64,000 nucleotides of DNA from Deinococcus fonticola (GTDB lineage Bacteria > Deinococcota > Deinococci > Deinococcales > Deinococcaceae), in NCBI RefSeq assembly GCF_004634215.1, contig NZ_SMMH01000005.1:62001-126000 (forward strand), in the 5' to 3' direction. The notes beneath the pieces are model-generated. The model searched no databases. It saw nothing but the letters and a program-made list of their open reading frames with translations, and had not been told where the DNA came from. Below are positions 1-11,471 of this stretch, one piece after another. Each line of letters begins with the position of its first letter. Position 1 is the stretch's first letter. A program made the translations under genes and the position numbers.

Positions 1-233
1 ACCGTCTTTTCTTTCAGGTAGCTTTGAACAGGATTTATCCCCATTTTCTTTTCAAAGCCCCAGGAGAAGCACCCGTCCACTTTCAGTCGATGATGGAAAC
101 GAGGTTTCCGCTGGCGGCGCTCATAGCTTCTATTTTTGCCTCTGACGCCAGAGTTCTGGGATACCCAATTTGAGCATTCCCTTCGCAACTGAATCCTCGG
201 CCGGGTTCGCGTCTGCCGGTACACTGGAGCGGT
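1..233. other. Intergenic start of window
   Basis: No convincing gene is seen here. The only notable signal is the -10 box TACACT at 220-225, eight bases before the gatA ATG. Confidence 0.6.
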
Positions 234-1694
234 ATGTCCGCCTCTTTGTCCAGACCCGCTTCTGCTGCTTCCACCGTCCGTGCCGTGCTCGCGCGTGACG
301 TCACCACGGCTCAACTCGTCCATGAAGCCCTGGAGCGGGCCAGCGCCAGTGACCTGAACGCCCTGGTCAGCCTGAATGACCACGCCCTGGATCAGGCCGC
401 CAACGTGCAAAAACGGGTGGAGGCGGGTGAGCCGCTGCCGCTGGCCGGGGTACCACTGGTCATCAAGGACAACATCAACCTGGCGGGCACGCGCACCACC
501 TGCGGGAGTCGCATTCTGGAGAATTACGTCAGCCCATACACCGCCACGGCAGCGCAGAAACTGCTGGACGCCGGAGCAGTGGTGATCGGCAAGGCCAACA
601 TGGACGAGTTCGCCATGGGGTCGAGCACCGAGAGCAGCGCATTTGGCCCGACTCTGAACCCCTGGGACCGGGCGCGGGTGCCGGGCGGCAGCAGTGGCGG
701 CAGCGCGGTGGCGGTGGCGGCCAACATCACCAGCGTGGCGCTGGGCAGCGACACGGGCGGCAGCGTGCGCCAGCCGGCGGCCCTGACGGGCGTGTACGGC
801 CTGAAGCCCACCTATGGCCGCGTGAGCCGCTACGGGTTAGTGGCCTACGCCAGCAGCCTGGATCAGATCGGGCCGTTTGCCCGCACGGCCGAAGACCTGG
901 CTCTGCTGATGAACGTCATGGCCGGGCATGACCCGCTGGACGCCACCAGCTTGTCGGCCCCGCCGCAGTTCCGGGCGGGCACACCGGAAGATCTGCGGGG
1001 GTTGCGGGTAGGTGTCATCCGCGAGAGTCTGGCAGGCAACACCCCTGGCGTCGAGCAGGCCTTGCAGGGCACCATAACGGCCCTGAAAGACGCCGGGGCG
1101 ACGGTGGGCGAGGTCAGCATCCCTGAACTGAAGTACGCCATTGCCGCTTACTACCTGATCGCCATGCCGGAAGCCAGCAGCAACCTGGCGCGGTATGACG
1201 GCATGGTGTACGGGCAGCGCGTGGCCGGCAGCGACCTGCTGGAAAGCATGACCCTGACGCGCGAGCAGGGCTTCGGGCGCGAGGTGCAGCGCCGCATCAT
1301 GATCGGCACCTACGCTCTTTCGAGCGGCTACTACGACGCCTATTACAGCAAGGCCATGAAAGTGCGCCGCCTGATCGCCGACGAGTTCGGCGCGGCTTTC
1401 GGCCAGTACGACGTGCTGCTTACCCCTACCAGTCCCTTCCCGGCTTTCCGGCGTGGAGAGAAGACCAGCGACCCGCTCGCCATGTACGCCGCCGACGTGG
1501 ACACCGTGGCCATCAACCTGGCCGGGCTGCCGGCCCTGAGCGTCCCGGCTGGTTTTGAAACGGTGGACGGCGTGCGCCTGCCGGTGGGCGTGCAGTTCAT
1601 CGCCCCGGCCCTGCAAGACGAGCGTCTGGTGGCACTGGCTGGCTGTCTGGAAGGCGTGGGGGCCGTCAAGATGGACGTGGCGCCGGGTTGCTGA
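234..1694 (+). CDS. gatA: Asp-tRNA(Asn)/Glu-tRNA(Gln) amidotransferase subunit A
   Basis: The 486-residue protein is a full-length amidase-signature enzyme. As the glutaminase subunit of cytoplasmic GatCAB it would release ammonia from glutamine to convert misacylated Asp-tRNA(Asn) or Glu-tRNA(Gln). The Lys/cis-Ser/Ser triad is visible: K78 in VIKDN, S153 in the GGSSGGS loop and S177 in DTGGS. Length matches the family. gatB and gatC are not in the window, so the subunits are unlinked, which is common. The ATG at 234 lies 8 nt after TACACT (220-225) with no Shine-Dalgarno, pointing to a leaderless transcript. Its stop codon lies inside a 16-bp tandem repeat. Confidence 0.96.
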   Translation: MSASLSRPASAASTVRAVLARDVTTAQLVHEALERASASDLNALVSLNDHALDQAANVQKRVEAGEPLPLAGVPLVIKDNINLAGTRTTCGSRILENYVSPYTATAAQKLLDAGAVVIGKANMDEFAMGSSTESSAFGPTLNPWDRARVPGGSSGGSAVAVAANITSVALGSDTGGSVRQPAALTGVYGLKPTYGRVSRYGLVAYASSLDQIGPFARTAEDLALLMNVMAGHDPLDATSLSAPPQFRAGTPEDLRGLRVGVIRESLAGNTPGVEQALQGTITALKDAGATVGEVSIPELKYAIAAYYLIAMPEASSNLARYDGMVYGQRVAGSDLLESMTLTREQGFGREVQRRIMIGTYALSSGYYDAYYSKAMKVRRLIADEFGAAFGQYDVLLTPTSPFPAFRRGEKTSDPLAMYAADVDTVAINLAGLPALSVPAGFETVDGVRLPVGVQFIAPALQDERLVALAGCLEGVGAVKMDVAPGC

Positions 1695-1751
1695 GTCACT
1701 GTGTTACTGAGTCGCCCGGTTACTGAGGCACCGGATTACTGAGACTCTCCG
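1688..1751. repeat. Four-copy 16-bp tandem repeat at a convergent gene junction
   Basis: Units at 1688-1703, 1704-1719, 1720-1735 and 1736-1751 follow the pattern TTACTGAGTCGCCCGG with a few changes per copy. Each unit carries TGA on the plus strand, and the last three carry TTA, which is TAA on the minus strand. The array therefore supplies the gatA stop and the stop of the convergent 1736-2419 gene. Confidence 0.85.
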
Positions 1752-2419
1752 CCGACAAAGGGCCTGAACCACACCGCGCCCAGTTTCCCGGCAGCAGCGA
1801 CCTCGTCGGCGTCCCTGGGGCGGCGCAGGGCCAGCAGGGCGACCGCGCGGGCTGGACTGCGCTCCGGGCTGCGTGAATAGGCTTTCTGCGCCGTTTGCCG
1901 GGCTTTCGCCAGGCCGCCGCTGCGGGCCTGGGCGTGGGCCAGCACGGCGAGCAGGTAAGCGTCTGCCGGCTCGCCAATGATCTCTGCGACTTTCAGTCCC
2001 TCGGCCAGCGTTCGCAGGGCCTGCCTCGGTTCGGGCAGATGCATTTCCCCCAGCAGGGCCGCACTGGCCGTGATGGCTCCGGCATCGCCCACTTGCCGGG
2101 CTAGACGGCGGGCGTTCTCAGCCACAGGTTCGGCATCGTTTCGCTGAAGTTGCCAGGCCGCCCGCGCCTCCAGCACCGCCGCGCGGGCTTCCTGGGTTTC
2201 CGGCAGCACCGCCAGCGCCTGAAGCGGCTGGCCCAGACGCAGGTAAGCCGCCGCCTGCACCAGGGGGTCTGCACTCCAGCGGGCTGCCACATCCGGGTAA
2301 CCCAGGGCCAGGGCCTGTGCCGCCTGGGCCAGCCTTTCCTCGGCGTTCAGGGCAGCAAAGAAGAGGTCTGCCACCCCTCGGAGAAGTGAAGTTTCAAGAG
2401 TCAGCCGGTCATCCTGCAC
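1736..2419 (-). CDS. Alanine-rich helical repeat (TPR-like) protein
   Basis: The 227-residue protein is rich in Ala, Leu and Arg, with repeated helix-pair patterns (AAAYLRLGQPLQALAVLPE, AYLLAVLAHAQARSGGLAKA) resembling degenerate tetratricopeptide repeats. TPR-type proteins are usually scaffolds. No signal peptide, membrane segment or catalytic motif is seen. The start chosen is GTG at 2419, which has a -10 box TATGCT (plus strand 2426-2431) six bases upstream and so looks leaderless. It lies 61 bp downstream of the small HTH gene on the same strand. Its stop lies in the 16-bp tandem repeat. The specific function is unknown. Confidence 0.7.
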   Translation of the reverse strand: MQDDRLTLETSLLRGVADLFFAALNAEERLAQAAQALALGYPDVAARWSADPLVQAAAYLRLGQPLQALAVLPETQEARAAVLEARAAWQLQRNDAEPVAENARRLARQVGDAGAITASAALLGEMHLPEPRQALRTLAEGLKVAEIIGEPADAYLLAVLAHAQARSGGLAKARQTAQKAYSRSPERSPARAVALLALRRPRDADEVAAAGKLGAVWFRPFVGGESQ

Positions 2420-2480
2420 AGCGGCAGCATACCGGGCGAGGTCAATGCGGCGTTATTGCATTGCTCAGCGTTATTCAGGG

Positions 2481-2684
2481 TCAGGCGCTCAGCGCGAAGT
2501 CCAGGCCCAGGAAGCGCCACAGGGCGCGCCGGGGCACCCGCAGGCCGCTGGGGTGCTCCACGGCCGGGAGGCGGCCATCCCTGATCCAGCGGCGCACTGT
2601 TCTTTCGTGGGTGCTGGTGAAGGTCGCCACTTCGCTGACCTTGAGCAGAACGGGCATGCTGCGGAACTGATCGTTTAACGTCAC
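2481..2684 (-). CDS. Small MerR/excisionase-type helix-turn-helix protein
   Basis: The 67-residue protein contains a winged-helix HTH_17-type core: LLKVSEVATF, then HERTVRRWIRDGRLPA, then a wing ending in GLRVPRRALWRFL. This resembles the DNA-binding part of excisionase/MerR-like proteins, with no effector domain. I prefer the GTG start at 2684 because GGAGG sits about 6 nt upstream; an upstream TTG/ATG extension lacks such a site. The gene precedes the TPR-like gene on the same strand and may be co-transcribed with it. No phage or integrase genes are nearby, so an excisionase role is doubtful and a small transcription factor is more likely. Confidence 0.7.
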   Translation of the reverse strand: MTLNDQFRSMPVLLKVSEVATFTSTHERTVRRWIRDGRLPAVEHPSGLRVPRRALWRFLGLDFALSA

Positions 2685-2940
2685 GTCTGACCTCCAAAAA
2701 GCGCATGGGGCCGCCACAAGGCAGCCCCACACAGGTTTTCAGGATTGGCGTTTGTTGCACGTGAGCCCGGTGCAGCGCCCCCCGGTGGGGGCGTCAGAAC
2801 AAGGTGGCGGGTCACACGTTTCAACTTGCCGGCACTTTACCATAGCCCTTTTCAGGAGAACGTCAGGTTTTTTTTAATCCTGGCCCGAGAGCAGACAGGC
2901 CGCCCGGCGGCCCTTCAGGAATGCTTTACATTCGCTCGTA

Positions 2941-3711
2941 ATGAGTGTTTTTGCGCAACTGTCCGGGACGTTCGTGAATGTGGTGGCTGTGCTGATCGGG
3001 ACGGTTCTGGGCCTCACCGTGGGCGGGCGCCTGCCGCAGAAAACGCAGCGCACCCTGCTGCAGTCCCTCAGCCTGGTCACGCTGTTTATTGCGCTGGATA
3101 TGGCCGCCAGCCTGGGCAAGGTGCAGGGCGGCAATATTCCCGGCGTGTTGCTGGCCCTGCTGAGCCTGGCCTTCGGCGTGATCCTGGGCGAGGCGCTGGG
3201 CATAGAGGAGGCTCTGGAACGTCTGGGCGAGACCCTGCGCCGGCGCTTCAAGGGCGGGGGTCGGTTCACGGAGGGGTTCGTGGCGGCCAGCCTGCTGTTC
3301 TGCGTCGGGCCCATGACCGTGATCGGCGGGCTTCAGAACGGCCTGACCGGCGATTCCAGCACCTACGTCCTGAAAAGCACGCTGGACGGCATCGCGGCCC
3401 TGGCCCTGGCCGGCGCTTACGGCATCGGTGTGGGATTCAGCACGCTCTCGGTGCTGCTCATTCAGGGCGGGATCAGCCTGCTGGCCGGCACGTTTGCCGC
3501 CGGGCTGCTCGGCGGGGCCGACCCCAGCATCCTCAAGACCAATCCCTACGTCCTGCTGATTACCGGCGTGGGCGGCCTGATGATCGCCGGGATCAGCTGG
3601 AACCTGATGCTGGGCGGCCTGAACTTCGAGGATCGGCGCGTGCGCGTCGGCAGCATGATGCCAGCCCTGCTCCTCGCCCCGCTGCTGTTGTGGGGAGCGG
3701 ACAAGCTCTGA
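2941..3711 (+). CDS. DUF554 family membrane protein
   Basis: The 256-residue hydrophobic protein matches the DUF554 (YdfK/YqgA-like) pattern: an N-terminal NVVAVLIGTVLGL segment, a conserved FCVGPMTVIGGLQNGL motif near residue 120-140, and several further transmembrane segments ending in LLLAPLLLWG. Members are predicted channels or transporters of unknown substrate. A TACATT box at 2927-2932 ends 8 nt before the ATG, with no Shine-Dalgarno, so the message is probably leaderless. It is monocistronic and followed by a terminator at 3792-3829. Confidence 0.88.
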   Translation: MSVFAQLSGTFVNVVAVLIGTVLGLTVGGRLPQKTQRTLLQSLSLVTLFIALDMAASLGKVQGGNIPGVLLALLSLAFGVILGEALGIEEALERLGETLRRRFKGGGRFTEGFVAASLLFCVGPMTVIGGLQNGLTGDSSTYVLKSTLDGIAALALAGAYGIGVGFSTLSVLLIQGGISLLAGTFAAGLLGGADPSILKTNPYVLLITGVGGLMIAGISWNLMLGGLNFEDRRVRVGSMMPALLLAPLLLWGADKL

Positions 3712-3791
3712 GGCAGTGATGCACAGGAGTTTTTACGCTTTTCAGCCATTGTGAAACAGGGCAACTTTGCCCTGATTTCTCTCCGGCCCAT

Positions 3792-3829
3792 AAAGGCCGG
3801 CTCATCCGGCGTGCATTTGCCGGCCTTTT
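3792..3829 (+). terminator. Rho-independent terminator after DUF554 gene
   Basis: AAAGGCCGGC (3792-3801) pairs with GCCGGCCTTT (3819-3828) in a 10-bp stem, with a short T-rich tail. Confidence 0.75.
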
Positions 3830-3908
3830 CCTTCAGGTGACCTTGATTTAAGCGTGCAGCACACTTCTTTTCAGTCGTCGGTCAGATTCGGCGTTTAAGG
3901 GTGGCGCC

Positions 3909-5129
3909 ATGAACAAACTCCTGAGCCTGACCGCCCTGCTGACCCTGACCGGCGCCGCCCTGGCCAGCCCCGCCAAGATCACGGCCCAGAGCATCATCGT
4001 GAACCCCGTGGAAACCAAGCTGAACGTGGACGTGTGGGTGAACAAGGATGCCAGCGGCAAACAGAACCCCGTTTACGCCAAAGGCGAGAACGTGAGCGTC
4101 GGCATAAAGACCAATCAGGACGCCTACGTCTACCTGTTTAACGTGAACGCCAACGGCGAGATCGATCTGTTTTTCCCGAACAACTATGAGGAAAGCAACT
4201 TCGTGAAGGCGGGCGTGACGCGCGTATTTCCCGGTGACGGGCAGAAGTACACCTTCACGGTGGGCGGCCCGAACGGTCAGGACAAAGTTCTGGCGCTGGC
4301 CAGCACCAAGCAGCTCACGCTGGACGACATCGCCACCTTTGCCGGGCAGCAGGGCTTCGCGCAGGTGAAGGTCAAGGGTCAGGAGAATCTCGCCAAAGCC
4401 CTGAGCATCATCGTGAATCCGCTGCCTGCCGACGGCTGGGTTACGGACGTGGCCCAGTTCCGCGTGGGCCGTGCCCAGGGCGGCGCCACTGGAACTGTGA
4501 CCAACACGCCCAACACTCCTGCCCCCACGCAACCTGCACCGACCCAGCCCGCGCCGAACACTGCCATTCAACCCGGCCAGAAGCAGGACGGCAGCCTCGA
4601 TCAGGCCATGGCCGACGCCTATGCCCGCCTGAAGGGTGGCGAGTCGCTGGGGAACGCCACCACGTACGCTGTTCCCTGGGCCGACGGCTGGTGGCAGAAG
4701 TTTAACGGCGTGGCCGCCTACGGTGACGGTGTACTGCTGCACGCCAACGGCAGCAGCCGCAGCTATGCGGTGCACGGTGCCATCCTGAAACGCTACCTGG
4801 CCCTGGCGAACGCCGAGAGCAACGGGACGCGCCCCCCGGCCCGCCTGGGCTGGGCGGCCGGCGACGAGAAGATCATTCCCGGCAACAGCTTCGGCACCAA
4901 CGGCCTGTACGGCTTCTTCCAGAGCGGCGCCCTGTACAGCACTGAGAAGTACGGCACTTTCTGGCTTCAGGGCGCGGTTCTCAAGACCTACCAGGGCCTG
5001 GGCGGATCGGGCAGCTTCCTCGGCTTCCCCACCCGCGACCAGTACCAGCTCAGCGGCGCCTGGGCTGCCGACTTCGAGGGCGGCACCATCCGCACCGTCA
5101 ACGGCGCAACCAAGGTCTACCGCAAGTAA
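3909..5129 (+). CDS. Secreted DUF4384 protein with LGFP-like C-terminal repeats
   Basis: The 406-residue protein begins with a Sec signal peptide (about residues 1-19, cleaved after ALA). Residues 20-135 match DUF4384: an AYVYLFNVNANGEIDLFFP strand and a later VLALAST. A low-complexity Thr/Pro/Ala linker of APTQPAPTQPAP type follows (about 195-220). The C-terminal half has tandem LGFP-like repeats: GDGVLLHA, AVHGAIL, LGW, FQSGALYST, WLQGAVLKTY and FLGFPTRDQY. LGFP repeats in other bacteria are thought to bind cell-wall polymers, so this is probably an envelope protein. A strong terminator follows. The function is otherwise unknown. Confidence 0.8.
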   Translation: MNKLLSLTALLTLTGAALASPAKITAQSIIVNPVETKLNVDVWVNKDASGKQNPVYAKGENVSVGIKTNQDAYVYLFNVNANGEIDLFFPNNYEESNFVKAGVTRVFPGDGQKYTFTVGGPNGQDKVLALASTKQLTLDDIATFAGQQGFAQVKVKGQENLAKALSIIVNPLPADGWVTDVAQFRVGRAQGGATGTVTNTPNTPAPTQPAPTQPAPNTAIQPGQKQDGSLDQAMADAYARLKGGESLGNATTYAVPWADGWWQKFNGVAAYGDGVLLHANGSSRSYAVHGAILKRYLALANAESNGTRPPARLGWAAGDEKIIPGNSFGTNGLYGFFQSGALYSTEKYGTFWLQGAVLKTYQGLGGSGSFLGFPTRDQYQLSGAWAADFEGGTIRTVNGATKVYRK

Positions 5130-5173
5130 GCATCAGCAGCGACACACCCGCCCGCCAGCGTTTTCAGCAGAAG

Positions 5174-5210
5174 AACGCCACCCCGGTGCTACTCAGGGTG
5201 GCGTTTTTTT
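5174..5210 (+). terminator. Rho-independent terminator
   Basis: AACGCCACCC (5174-5183) pairs with GGGTGGCGTT (5196-5205), followed by a run of seven T. It terminates the DUF4384 gene. Confidence 0.92.
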
Positions 5211-5289
5211 GCTGCCTTTCAAGGGGAAGTGCCTGCCTTAGGCCAGTTGGCCGATTTCCCGGGCACGCCACGACCGTAAATACTCTGGT

Positions 5290-6035
5290 ATCCCTCAGAA
5301 CATTTACGACCAGCCGGCATTCTTCGAGGAGTACAGCCGAATGCGCCGGAGTGTGCAGGGGCTCAGTGGGGCGCCCGAGTGGCTGGCCATGCGGGCCCTG
5401 CTGCCTGACCTCACAGGTCTGCGCGTACTTGATCTAGGGCGCGGGTTCGGTTGGTTCTGCCGGTGGTCGCGTGAGCAGGGCGCGCGGGCGGTTACGGGCA
5501 TCGATATTTCCGTGAACATGCTGGAGCGCGCACGAACCAGCACGAGTGACGCGGGAATTACTTACCTGCAGGCGGATCTGGAGGATCTACATCTTCCCTT
5601 GGAGTCATTTGAAGTGGTTTAGAAGTGGTTTACAGTTCGCTGGCCCTGCACTATGTGGCCGCGCTGACCGGGTTGCTCCGGCAGGTTCACGCGGCCCTGA
5701 GCCCCGGTGGGTGGTTCCTGTTCTCGGTTGAACACCCAATATTTACGGCGGCAAGACACACGGACTGATTGCCGGACAGGCAGGGTGGAGTGACCTGGCC
5801 CGTGGACAGTTACCGGTGGGAAGGGCCTCGCACCCGATCAGGGCTCTCGCAGGACGTGGTCAAGCAACACCGCACCATCGGCCCCTACCTGAACAGTCTG
5901 ATTCGGACGGGGTTCGTTTTACAGCACGTGGAAGAGTGGGGGCCAACCGACCAGCAGGTGCTGGAGCGCCCAGAACTGGCAGTAGAACGCGAACGCCCTG
6001 TGTTCCTGCTGGTCGCGGCGCAGAAAAGCACCTGA
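5290..6035 (+). pseudogene. Class I SAM-dependent methyltransferase, inactivated by tandem duplication and nonsense mutation
   Basis: Reading from about 5296 gives QNIYDQPAFFEEYSRMRR, the usual N-terminus of a small UbiE/BioC-like methyltransferase, followed by motif I LDLGRGFGW (Arg where Cys is usual). GAAGTGGTTTA is duplicated at 5611-5621 and 5622-5632, which shifts the frame and creates TAG at 5620. Removing one copy restores EVVYSSLALHY, the expected motif. In that frame TGA at 5766-5768 interrupts ...HTD-stop-LPDRQGG where the family has Trp. The rest then runs intact to 6035 (WPVDSY, VVKQHRTIG, FLLVAA). The codon where a start is expected (5290) is ATC, not ATG. Three independent lesions argue for a pseudogene rather than a sequencing error. 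Confidence 0.88.
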
Positions 6036-6358
6036 ACTCCCGGCGTGAGTTGCTGCACCGTCTTCGGTCGGCGGTTGAAGCCCCTGGCTTTCTTCATGCT
6101 GCGTGGCTGGGAGGTGCGGATGCAAACGCGCTGGCCGACGAATTCTCGGATATTGACCTGTGGCTGGATGTCAAACACCGAAGCGAAGGTACGGAAGTGC
6201 TGTTCACGGCGGCTAACCCCTCCCTGCTGCCGCCGGATGTGATGGCGAGGTTTCAGGAACTCCATTCTCTCGTCGGCCCGGATGACCTGAGAAATGCTGT
6301 TCAGCAAGCACACCACTGGATGGTGGAACTGGAAAAAGAGATCAGGGGCGAACCCTGA
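6032..6358 (+). pseudogene. Truncated nucleotidyltransferase-fold protein
   Basis: The reading frame, 108 codons from CTG at 6032, shows an N-terminal nucleotidyltransferase motif: AAWLGGADAN followed by DEFSDIDLWLDV, with the GG and D-x-D metal ligands. It then jumps to a C-terminal-type helix bundle (FTAANPSLLPPDVM, LRNAVQQAHHWMVELEKEI). Related minimal nucleotidyltransferases are usually more than twice this length, so a middle deletion is inferred. The only start matching the expected MNSRREL N-terminus is CTG, overlapping the methyltransferase stop as CTGA where ATGA would be normal. It probably decayed together with the preceding methyltransferase. Confidence 0.6.
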
Positions 6359-6403
6359 CCTCTCCTGTTCTTGCCAGTGCGACTATTTTCCTTACACCTC
6401 TGC

Positions 6404-6868
6404 TTACAGGGGGCTGAAGAGGAAGCGGTCGTACTGGCCGCCGCGCAGGACACTGTCGGTCTGCTCACCGTAGAAGGTCTGGCCGGTGATTTCTTCCAGG
6501 GCACCCTGCACCGCGCCGAGCGTGAAGGTGCATTTGCGGTCGCTGCCCTGGGGTTCGCCGGCACTGCACACGGTATCGAAACACTCCACGATGTAGTTGT
6601 CGCCGTCTTTGGCAACGCTTTTGACGCCGGTCAGGCAGGTGCCGCGCTTCCCGATGGCACCGTCGAGCAGTTCAGCGATTTCTTCGGGGCTGACACTGCT
6701 GTTGCTGACGCCCAGTTCACGGGCCAGTTCGTGGCCGCGCACGCGGCCAGCACGGGTAAAGACCACGGCCGCGCCGTCGGGGCCGAGGGTGTCTTCGACC
6801 CCGGTGATGACCGCTTTGAAGCAGACGACCGAGTTGAAATCGCCGAGGGTGGGACGCAGGTTGGTCAT
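6404..6868 (-). CDS. V4R-like domain protein
   Basis: The 154-residue protein has features of the V4R (4-vinyl reductase) small-molecule-binding fold in its second half: YIVECFDTVCSAGEPQGSDRKCTFTLGAVQGALEEITGQTF, with the spaced cysteines and the GA-x-GALEE helix. V4R domains often act as ligand-sensing modules. The gene lies 32 bp downstream of the roadblock/LC7 gene on the same strand, and such domains are often paired with roadblock proteins, so the two probably act together. No catalytic assignment is possible. Confidence 0.65.
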   Translation of the reverse strand: MTNLRPTLGDFNSVVCFKAVITGVEDTLGPDGAAVVFTRAGRVRGHELARELGVSNSSVSPEEIAELLDGAIGKRGTCLTGVKSVAKDGDNYIVECFDTVCSAGEPQGSDRKCTFTLGAVQGALEEITGQTFYGEQTDSVLRGGQYDRFLFSPL

Positions 6869-6900
6869 GAAAAGTTCCTTTGGAATGAGTTCGAGGAGGT

Positions 6901-7278
6901 TTACAGCACGCTGGCGACGGCCTGGGCAGCGTCGCGGGCTTCCATGTGCAGCAGGCCCAGGTTTACCCCGGCCGGGGTCACCACCGCCAGGGCGCCTTTG
7001 GCGCCCACGCTGTAGATGAACACCTGACCGTTGAGGCCCGAGACGCTCATCTCACTCAGGCTGCCGGCCCCCAGCGTGTCGTTGATGCGTTTGCCCAGCC
7101 CCAGGGCGGTGGCGGCCATGGCCGCCACCCGGTTGGCGTCGGTGCTGTCCGAGAAGCTCTGGGCGATGGGCAGGCCGTCGGAGGTGGCGATCAGCGCGCC
7201 CCGCAGTTCGGGCATGCTGCTGCGCAGGGTGGTGAGAATGTTGCCGAGGCGTTCAGTTTTGCTCTGGATTCCGGTCAT
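6901..7278 (-). CDS. Roadblock/LC7 domain protein (MglB-like)
   Basis: The 125-residue protein is a single roadblock/LC7 domain: LRSSMPELRGALIATSDGLPIA, then a central MAATALGLGKRINDTL helix and a FIYSVGAKGALAVVTP strand pair. Bacterial members are typically partners or GTPase-activating proteins of small Ras-like GTPases such as MglA. No MglA gene is in the window. A Shine-Dalgarno (GGAAAGGA) precedes the ATG, so unlike many neighbours it has a leader. It heads a two-gene unit with the V4R-like gene. Confidence 0.88.
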   Translation of the reverse strand: MTGIQSKTERLGNILTTLRSSMPELRGALIATSDGLPIAQSFSDSTDANRVAAMAATALGLGKRINDTLGAGSLSEMSVSGLNGQVFIYSVGAKGALAVVTPAGVNLGLLHMEARDAAQAVASVL

Positions 7279-7401
7279 GGTTCGTCCTTTCCAGCGGGGG
7301 CTGGAGTTCTTCCTGGTGAAGATGGTGGAGATGATCGACGCCAGCCGGCCCGGCCGTGCGCTTTCTGGACTCAGTAAAAGGGGAAATGCATCACAAAAGT
7401 G

Positions 7402-7431
7402 TTACAACGTCGTAGCTTTTTCTACGTTCAA
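7402..7431 (-). promoter_or_regulatory. Candidate promoter of roadblock operon with small inverted repeat
   Basis: On the minus strand TTGAAC (-35, 7426-7431) and TTGTAA (-10, 7402-7407) are 18 bp apart. CGTAG/CTACG inverted repeats lie inside the spacer. The surrounding 7279-7593 stretch is AT-richer than its neighbours and shows no gene. Confidence 0.4.
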
Positions 7432-7593
7432 GCTTTCGTGAGTCCGAAAGAAACCAGATCCCGAACGTCCGCTTTCCCATCTCCCAAACAAAATGCTGCT
7501 CAGCACACTTAAAATCTGTTCATTAAAAAAGGGTTATTGAATGGTTTAACGGAGTTTAAAGAAAGCAGATGACCCTTCTCGGCCAGTCGTTCT

Positions 7594-8505
<912 letters not shown>

Positions 8506-8557
8506 GCCCGTTCCCTCACTCCCGAACTATAAGCCGCGCATGACCCGGCCTTGACGA

Positions 8558-8580
8558 ATTCACCAGCTGGATTGGTGAAT
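8558..8580. promoter_or_regulatory. Putative LysR operator between lysR and aceE
   Basis: ATTCACCA (8558-8565) and TGGTGAAT (8573-8580) are perfect inverted repeats with a 7-nt spacer. The size and T-N11-A layout are typical for LysR-type regulators. The site overlaps the zone upstream of both divergent promoters. Confidence 0.65.
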
Positions 8581-8622
8581 CCTTTGACAATGCCCTGTTG
8601 GAAGCGTTGATGGGCAAACGCC

Positions 8623-8628
8623 TACACT
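8623..8628 (+). promoter_or_regulatory. aceE -10 element (leaderless start)
   Basis: TACACT ends 8 nt before the ATG at 8637, the same hexamer and spacing seen before gatA. No Shine-Dalgarno precedes this ATG. Confidence 0.6.
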
Positions 8629-8636
8629 GTATGGGT

Positions 8637-11357
<2,721 letters not shown>

Positions 11358-11471
11358 GGCACGGTCACAGGGTCTAAAAGGATTTAAGCGTCAAGAAAAC
11401 CCCCTTAGCCCTGTGGCCCTCAGCCTCTTAGACTTCTGTGCGAAGCAGCTTGACGAGTCCGAAGGAGATTT

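Noticed and set aside
2481..2684. Excisionase of an integrated element
   Set aside because: No integrase, att-like duplication or phage gene is nearby; a small regulator is simpler.
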